The notes under the pieces are model-generated. The model made no database searches. It was not told the DNA's origin and worked only from the letters and a program-made list of their open reading frames with translations. DNA of 18,920 nucleotides, from the NCBI GenBank assembly GCA_021199395.1, contig JAJQIE010000300.1, forward strand, positions 1 to 18,920, written 5' to 3'. This DNA comes from Lachnospiraceae bacterium (GTDB taxonomy: Bacteria > Bacillota > Clostridia > Lachnospirales > Lachnospiraceae). Positions 14,399 to 18,920 of the stretch are shown in pieces. Each line of letters starts with the position of its first letter. The first letter of the stretch is position 1. Position numbers and translations under genes: made by a program.

Positions 14399-16687
14399 AT
14401 GAAGAAGAAGGAACAGTACAAACGGCTTATTATGTTTGTGGCTTCGGTACTGATCGTCGCAATTCAGACCGGTGTATTCGCATATGCATGGTTTCATGAT
14501 TATCATACGCCGGCTGTCATCGGCAGAAGATACAGCTTTTGGGGACACTGGGCTCTGATTGCTTTATACGCGTTTCTGGTAGTTGTGGTGTCGAAGCTGT
14601 TTTCTGCTTTCAAGGTCGGATATCAGAGAATTCTGGACGTACTGCTTTCACAGATATTTTCTGTTTTGATTGTGAATTTTGTCGTTTATTTACAGCTTGC
14701 TCTGATTGGCCGGTGGAAATTTCTGGAGCATATCGGGCCGATGCTCCGTGTATGTGTGATCAATCTGGCCGCGGTGATCATATGGGTTCTCTTTATGCGG
14801 TGGATTTACGTAAGGATCTATCCGCCGCACGCGATTCTGCTGATTTATGGAAAGCTTAATCCCAAACCGTTGATGGAAAAAATGAAAAGCCGACGGGATA
14901 AGTATATCATCCAGGGAGCGATTTCCCTGGAACGCGGTATAGATGTGATAAAGGATGAGATTTTGAAGCATCAGGCGGTCATGATCTGTGATATCCCTTC
15001 ACATGAGCGCAATCTGTTTCTGAAATTCTGCTTTGAACATGATATCCGCTGTTATTGTGAACCCAAGATTTCCGATATCATGATTATGAGCTCCGAAGAA
15101 ATCAATATGTTTGATACGCCTCTTCTGCTATTCCGGAATCGTGGCCTGACGGTGGAGCAGGAGGCTGTCAAGCGCATATTTGATGTGATTATTTCGACCG
15201 TGGGGCTGGTTATTCTGTCTCCGCTCTTTCTGCTTATCGCTATTCTGATAAAAGGATATGACGGAGGCCCCGTATTTTACCGGCAGGAGCGGCTTACAAA
15301 AGACGGGAAAATATTTATGGTGTTTAAATTCCGGAGCATGAGGGTGGACTCAGAAAAGAGCGGCGCCCGTCTTGCCGCGAAGGGCGACAGCCGCGTGACC
15401 CCGATAGGGAATGTGCTGCGCAATATTCACTTTGATGAGCTCCCACAGCTGCTGAATATCATTGCCGGAGATATGTCGCTGGTGGGACCAAGGCCGGAGC
15501 GCCCGGAGATTGCCGCGGAATACGAAAAGGAAATACCGGAGTTTTCCTATCGACTGAAAGTAAAAGCGGGTCTGACCGGCTATGCGCAGGTGTATGGAAA
15601 ATACAATACAAAGCCTTATGATAAGCTGAAGCTGGATCTGACCTACATCGAAAATTTTTCATTTCTTCTGGATCTGCAGCTGATAGCGACGACGGTAAAG
15701 ATATTATTCCAGAAGGAAAATACGGAAGGAGTAGAGCAGTGGCAGAAAACCGCGTCTGTGGGCGGACCACAGTATGTTGGAAATGAGGTTCCGGGAGATA
15801 TAGACCCTGGCATGCGGAAGACCGCCGCAGATACGAATGACAGGGGCGTCGGCGTGGAGTCGGCAGCAGGCAACGCGAGGCCGACTGTGGATGAACAGCC
15901 GCTTGTTTCTGTCATCATACCGGCTTACCGGTGCGCGCACACAATCCGGCGCGCAATCGATTCCGCTCTGGCTCAGGAGGTCCCTGTGGAGATACTGGTG
16001 CTGGATGACTGCTCGCCTGATAACCTGCACTCTGTAATGAGGAAATATCGGAGAACGGGGCAGGTGCATTATTATAAAAATGAGAAAAGCCTTGGCGCAG
16101 CAGGCACACGTAATCGTGGCGTGCAGATGGCCAAAGGAAAATACATTGCCTTTCTGGATGCGGATGACTGGTGGGAAGAGCGAAAGCTGAAAAAACAGCT
16201 CGCCCTGCTGGAAGCGGATACGTCGGTTGTGGGCGCGACAGGATATGAATCGGCCGCGCCGGTTTTATGTGCGACGGGAAGGGAGCTGATTACACCGGAA
16301 GGGAAACCGACCGGTCATGTGATCCCTGTGTGTGAGAGGATCACTTATCGGCGGCTTTTGCTCCACAACTGTATCAATTGCTCTTCAGTGGTGGTACGGG
16401 CAGATGTGGCGCGGGAATTCCCGATGGAGTATGAGGACAGCCATGAGGACTATATCACATGGCTGCGGATACTGAAAAAATATGGCTGCGCGGTCGCGGT
16501 GAACGAGCCTTTACTGAAGTACCGCCTGAGTGCGTCCGGAAAATCGGGAAACAAGCTGCAGTCTGCGCGTATGACATATCATGTATATCGCTATGTAGGG
16601 TATGGAAGAATAACTTCTGTATTCCTGTTCTGTGCCTATGCGTTCAATGGAGTGAGGAAATACACAGGGGCTTATCTGAGACGGTAG
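14399..16687 (+). CDS. Fusion: polyprenyl-phosphate sugar-phosphate transferase plus family 2 glycosyltransferase
   Basis: This 762-residue membrane enzyme joins two activities. Residues 1-450 match priming transferases of the WcaJ/CpsE type, which move a sugar phosphate from a nucleotide sugar to undecaprenyl phosphate. Four N-terminal membrane helices, a Rossmann-like middle part and a fifth helix at about 265-290 precede the catalytic domain (from VKRIFDVI at 257), with VFYRQERLT, MVFKFRSMR and LVGPRPERPE near 361-369. After a polar linker of about 45 residues, a GT-A family 2 domain starts at 501 (PLVSVIIPAY), with LDDCSPDN and LDADDW at 586-591. AAGGAAAGGA precedes ATG 14399 by about 7 nt. 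The reading frame is continuous, so this is a true fusion. No other polysaccharide genes are nearby. Sugar specificity cannot be read from the sequence. Confidence 0.92.
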   Translation: MKKKEQYKRLIMFVASVLIVAIQTGVFAYAWFHDYHTPAVIGRRYSFWGHWALIALYAFLVVVVSKLFSAFKVGYQRILDVLLSQIFSVLIVNFVVYLQLALIGRWKFLEHIGPMLRVCVINLAAVIIWVLFMRWIYVRIYPPHAILLIYGKLNPKPLMEKMKSRRDKYIIQGAISLERGIDVIKDEILKHQAVMICDIPSHERNLFLKFCFEHDIRCYCEPKISDIMIMSSEEINMFDTPLLLFRNRGLTVEQEAVKRIFDVIISTVGLVILSPLFLLIAILIKGYDGGPVFYRQERLTKDGKIFMVFKFRSMRVDSEKSGARLAAKGDSRVTPIGNVLRNIHFDELPQLLNIIAGDMSLVGPRPERPEIAAEYEKEIPEFSYRLKVKAGLTGYAQVYGKYNTKPYDKLKLDLTYIENFSFLLDLQLIATTVKILFQKENTEGVEQWQKTASVGGPQYVGNEVPGDIDPGMRKTAADTNDRGVGVESAAGNARPTVDEQPLVSVIIPAYRCAHTIRRAIDSALAQEVPVEILVLDDCSPDNLHSVMRKYRRTGQVHYYKNEKSLGAAGTRNRGVQMAKGKYIAFLDADDWWEERKLKKQLALLEADTSVVGATGYESAAPVLCATGRELITPEGKPTGHVIPVCERITYRRLLLHNCINCSSVVVRADVAREFPMEYEDSHEDYITWLRILKKYGCAVAVNEPLLKYRLSASGKSGNKLQSARMTYHVYRYVGYGRITSVFLFCAYAFNGVRKYTGAYLRR

Positions 16688-16723
16688 GGAAGCTTAGGGG
16701 AATCAGTACCCGCTGCAGTAAAA

Positions 16724-16782
16724 CGCTGCTGGCCGCAGCGAGCCTGACATTCGCCGTCAGGCTGCGAAAAACACGTTTTTCG
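16724..16782. repeat. Three consecutive hairpins in front of pyrF
   Basis: CGCTGC/GCAGCG (16724-16740, loop TGGCC), AGCCTGAC/GTCAGGCT (16741-16763, 7-nt loop) and CGAAAAA/TTTTTCG (16765-16782, CACG loop) lie back to back in the 125-nt gap between the glycosyltransferase and pyrF. The third has T-runs but few G-C pairs. Together they could end the upstream transcript or form a leader controlling pyrF. The PyrR-binding consensus was not seen. Confidence 0.6.
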
Positions 16783-16812
16783 TGTGTAATGAAAAATTAT
16801 GGAGGACAGATT

Positions 16813-17781
16813 ATGATTCAGAAGCTGATAGAGAACATCAAAAAGACCAACGCGCCGATTGTGGCAGGCTTAGATCCCATGCTGAGCTATATTCCTGAGC
16901 AGATAAAAAGGACTGCTTTTGCGGAGTATGGAGAGACGCTGGAGGGAGCTGCAGAGGCAGTATGGCAGTTTAATAAAAAAATTATTGACGCGATTTATGA
17001 TCTGATACCTGCGGTGAAGCCGCAGATTGCGATGTATGAACAGTTTGGACTTCCGGGTCTGGCAGTCTTTAAAAGGACGGTAGACTACTGCAAGGAAAAA
17101 GAGCTGGTTGTGATTGGGGATGTAAAACGGGGCGACATCGGTTCTACATCCGCTGCATACGCGGCTGCGCATCTGGGACGGGTTCAGGTAGGCGAAAAGC
17201 TTCTGACGCCGTTCGGTGAGGATTTTGCGACAGTGAATCCGTACTTTGGTATAGATGGAATTAAGCCCTTTCTGGATGTATGCCGTGAAGAAAAGAAAGG
17301 TATTTTTATCCTGGTCAAAACCTCGAATCCGTCGAGCGGGGAGTTCCAGGATCGTCGGATTGAGGAACTGCCCATTTCCGGTCAACGGAGGCCGGCAGAC
17401 GGAAAAGATCGCCCACTGTACGAGATAGTAGGTGAGAAGGTGGCGGAATGGGCGGAATCCTGCATGGGTGATACCTACAGCTATGTCGGTGCGGTAGTCG
17501 GTGCGACCTATCCGGAGATGGGAAAGGTGTTGCGCCGGATTATGCCAAATTCCTATATTCTGGTGCCTGGCTACGGTGCACAGGGCGGCAAAGCGGAAGA
17601 CCTGGTACATTACTTTAATGAAGACGGACTTGGAGCGATCGTCAATTCCTCCCGTGGAATTATAGCGGCTTATAAGCAGGAAAAATATGCTTCTTTTGGT
17701 CCTGACCATTTTGCGGAGGCAAGCCGTGCGGCAGTTATGGATATGATAGAGGATATCGGACAGGCGCTTTCGCATCGGTAA
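16813..17781 (+). CDS. pyrF: Orotidine-5'-phosphate decarboxylase (long form)
   Basis: PyrF converts OMP to UMP, the last step of de novo pyrimidine synthesis. The 322-residue length and the motifs IVAGLDP near the N-terminus, GDVKRGDIGSTS with Asp103, Lys105 and Asp108 (the catalytic DxKxxD set), and VVGATYPEMG mark it as the longer, type 2 OMP decarboxylase group. ATG 16813 has GGAGG at 16801-16805 with 7 nt spacing, so in-frame codons upstream inside the glycosyltransferase gene are not part of it. The last five codons and the stop form part of the first unit of a 33-bp tandem repeat that continues downstream. pyrK follows, as in clostridial pyr clusters. Confidence 0.95.
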   Translation: MIQKLIENIKKTNAPIVAGLDPMLSYIPEQIKRTAFAEYGETLEGAAEAVWQFNKKIIDAIYDLIPAVKPQIAMYEQFGLPGLAVFKRTVDYCKEKELVVIGDVKRGDIGSTSAAYAAAHLGRVQVGEKLLTPFGEDFATVNPYFGIDGIKPFLDVCREEKKGIFILVKTSNPSSGEFQDRRIEELPISGQRRPADGKDRPLYEIVGEKVAEWAESCMGDTYSYVGAVVGATYPEMGKVLRRIMPNSYILVPGYGAQGGKAEDLVHYFNEDGLGAIVNSSRGIIAAYKQEKYASFGPDHFAEASRAAVMDMIEDIGQALSHR

Positions 17782-17900
17782 AGGATATGGTGCCCGGCGC
17801 TTTCACATCGGTAAAGGATACGGTGCCCGGCGCTTTCACACCGGTAAAGGGTACAGCGCCAGACGCTTTCACATCGGTAAAGGATAAGGCGCCGGGCGCT
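17763..17900 (+). repeat. 33-bp tandem repeat, about 4.2 copies, starting inside pyrF
   Basis: Units begin at 17763, 17796, 17829 and 17862, with a six-base partial fifth unit at 17895. Each contains GCTTTCACATCGGTAAAGG or a close variant. Units 1 and 2 differ at two positions; units 3 and 4 differ more. Unit 1 includes the last codons and TAA stop of pyrF, and every later unit repeats that coding end. The period is a multiple of three, so one frame stays open across the array (VPGAFTSVKDT-like peptide). I found no sensible ribosome binding site for it. Confidence 0.95.
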
Positions 17901-17970
17901 AAGAGTATGAAGCGTCATTTGCTTTGCCACGGGCAGCAACAGGACATGTATGAGATAGCAGGAGAAGAGC

Positions 17971-18810
17971 ATGGCAGAAAAATCAATGCAGCGGGCGGTC
18001 GTTTTATCGCAGAGAATGATCGCGGATCAGATATACAGCATGTGGCTCAGGGCGGATTCCATCGCGCAAAATGCAGCACCGGGGCAGTTTGTCTCAGTAT
18101 ACTGCAAGGATTCGGGACGAATGCTTCCACGCCCTATCAGTATTTGTGAGAACGACAGCGAAAGTGGCGCATTGCGGCTGGTGTACCGGATTGTCGGAAA
18201 GGGCACCGCGGAGTTTGCCGGCTGCCGGGAAGGGGACACACTGGATATCCTGGGGCCGCTTGGGAATGGCTTTCCGACGGAAAGATGTCCGGCAGGGCGC
18301 ACGGCATTTCTGATTGGCGGAGGAATCGGGATTCCGCCGATGGTGGAGCTCTCAAAGAGGCTGGAGGGAAATGTGCAGGTGATTGCGGGATACCGGGACG
18401 AACTATTTTTAACGGAAGAGCTGTCTGCGCATGGGAACCTGTATCTTTCGGTTGAAAGCGATGCGGCGTTCAGAAATGCTGTAGCTGCGGAAGCATCAGG
18501 AGCGGATTTTTATCTGGAAGGGTATCCGGCGACACATGGGAACGTATTAGACTGTATTCGCGAAAATGGTCTTCATGCGGATGTGATTTATGCCTGTGGC
18601 CCGACTCCGATGCTGAGGGCAGTCAAAGCCTACGCGCAGGAAAACAGAGTAGAATGCTGGCTTTCACTGGAGCAGCGGATGGCATGCGGCATTGGAGCAT
18701 GTCTTGCCTGCGTCTGCGAATCGCGGGAGACAGATGCGCACTCTCAGGTGAGAAATAAACGTGTCTGCAGGGAAGGCCCTGTGTTTGCAGCGGAGGACGT
18801 GGTTTTGTAG
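17971..18810 (+). CDS. pyrK: Dihydroorotate dehydrogenase electron-transfer subunit PyrK
   Basis: PyrK is the FAD and [2Fe-2S] subunit that passes electrons from dihydroorotate dehydrogenase (PyrD type 1B) to NAD+ in pyrimidine synthesis. In this 279-residue protein the flavin-binding RPISI is at 54-58. A GGGIGIPP pyridine-nucleotide domain follows, then YACGPTPML. The iron-sulfur ligands are Cys239, Cys244, Cys247 and Cys266 (ACGIGACLAC and RVCREGPVF). An extra Cys249 sits in CVCES. ATG 17971 has GGAG 6 nt upstream. The 189-nt gap from pyrF is filled largely by the tandem repeat. pyrD would be expected next but lies beyond the window. Confidence 0.95.
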   Translation: MAEKSMQRAVVLSQRMIADQIYSMWLRADSIAQNAAPGQFVSVYCKDSGRMLPRPISICENDSESGALRLVYRIVGKGTAEFAGCREGDTLDILGPLGNGFPTERCPAGRTAFLIGGGIGIPPMVELSKRLEGNVQVIAGYRDELFLTEELSAHGNLYLSVESDAAFRNAVAAEASGADFYLEGYPATHGNVLDCIRENGLHADVIYACGPTPMLRAVKAYAQENRVECWLSLEQRMACGIGACLACVCESRETDAHSQVRNKRVCREGPVFAAEDVVL

Positions 18811-18849
18811 GGAAGGCCCTGTGTTTGGAGGGGCGGTGGTGGTTGTTGA
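18769..18849 (+). repeat. 40-bp direct duplication of the pyrK 3' end
   Basis: AGGGAAGGCCCTGTGTTTG occurs at 18769-18787 inside pyrK and again, identical, at 18809-18827 straddling and following its stop codon. The next 22 bases of each copy are partly alike (about 14 matches). The duplication period is 40 bp. The second copy diverges toward G. Confidence 0.8.
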
Positions 18850-18920
18850 GTCATATCCCGGTGTAGGCGCCCCCGGGGCGTAGAGGGATGGCGTGTGGCG
18901 GGGTATGTTGAAAAAAAAAA
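18850..18920. other. G-rich tail ending in poly-A, possible contig end
   Basis: After the duplicated pyrK end the sequence becomes G-rich and low in complexity. It contains a short palindrome CGCCCCCGGGGCG near 18870 and ends in ten consecutive A. I see no gene or ribosome binding site here. Poly-A at the extreme end may reflect an assembly edge rather than genuine sequence. Confidence 0.5.

Noticed and set aside
17763..17900. CRISPR-like array
   Set aside because: The 33-bp units are directly contiguous with no unique spacers between them, and no cas genes are present.
17670..17972. Minus-strand ORF with LYRCESAGH repeats over the same array
   Set aside because: There is no ribosome binding site, it overlaps pyrF antisense, and its repetition simply reflects the DNA repeat.
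17787..18149. 120-codon plus-strand ORF with 11-residue repeats (VPGAFTSVKDT type) over the tandem array
   Set aside because: The AAAGGA before its ATG is only about 1 nt away, the frame is open because the repeat length is a multiple of three, and it runs far into pyrK in another frame. Probably not a gene.
18911..18920. Poly-A tail as a biological signal
   Set aside because: It sits exactly at the window end after a low-complexity stretch, so an assembly or sequence-end artefact is the simpler explanation.

Overview
The window looks like chromosomal DNA of a low-to-mid GC clostridial Firmicute, most likely a Lachnospiraceae member. Support comes from the gene order uvrB-uvrA-mreB/mbl-recD2-comF, the cdaA-cdaR pair and the pyrF-pyrK pair, from purine-rich ribosome binding sites with several GTG starts, and from a consensus Firmicutes-type LexA box. 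This assignment is an inference from gene order and protein motifs; no database search was possible. All confidently called genes lie on the + strand.

Left end (1-1660): the edge of a mobile element. It holds a partial minus-strand ORF of unknown function, the C-terminal remnant of one tyrosine recombinase, and a complete second tyrosine recombinase whose GTG start overlaps the remnant's stop codon. The rest of the element would lie to the left of the window.

DNA repair block (1661-7122): an SOS box and a strong sigma-A-like promoter precede a leader of about 230 nt containing three consecutive stem-loops. UvrB and UvrA follow, closed by a perfect intrinsic terminator. The two proteins are the damage-recognition half of nucleotide excision repair.

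Cell shape, recombination and competence block (7123-11769): a non-coding stretch of about 450 nt with three hairpins, then an MreB/Mbl actin homologue, the RecD2 helicase and a ComF-type phosphoribosyltransferase, closely spaced.

Signalling and surface polysaccharide block (11740-16687): a promoter inside the 3' end of comF precedes the diadenylate cyclase CdaA, its YbbR-domain partner CdaR and an HPr-like phosphocarrier, joined by overlapping start and stop codons. Next comes a large fusion of a polyprenyl-phosphate sugar-phosphate transferase with a family 2 glycosyltransferase. glmM, the usual third gene of cdaA-cdaR loci in Bacilli, is not here.

Pyrimidine block (16688-18920): pyrF, then a 33-bp tandem repeat that includes the end of pyrF itself, then pyrK. 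The pyrK tail is also partly duplicated just downstream. The last 110 bases become G-rich and finish in a run of ten A, so they may be a contig end. The most unusual items are the duplicated pyr gene ends, the fused two-step glycan enzyme, the cdaA-cdaR-HPr overlap cluster, and the hairpin-rich SOS leader of uvrB.
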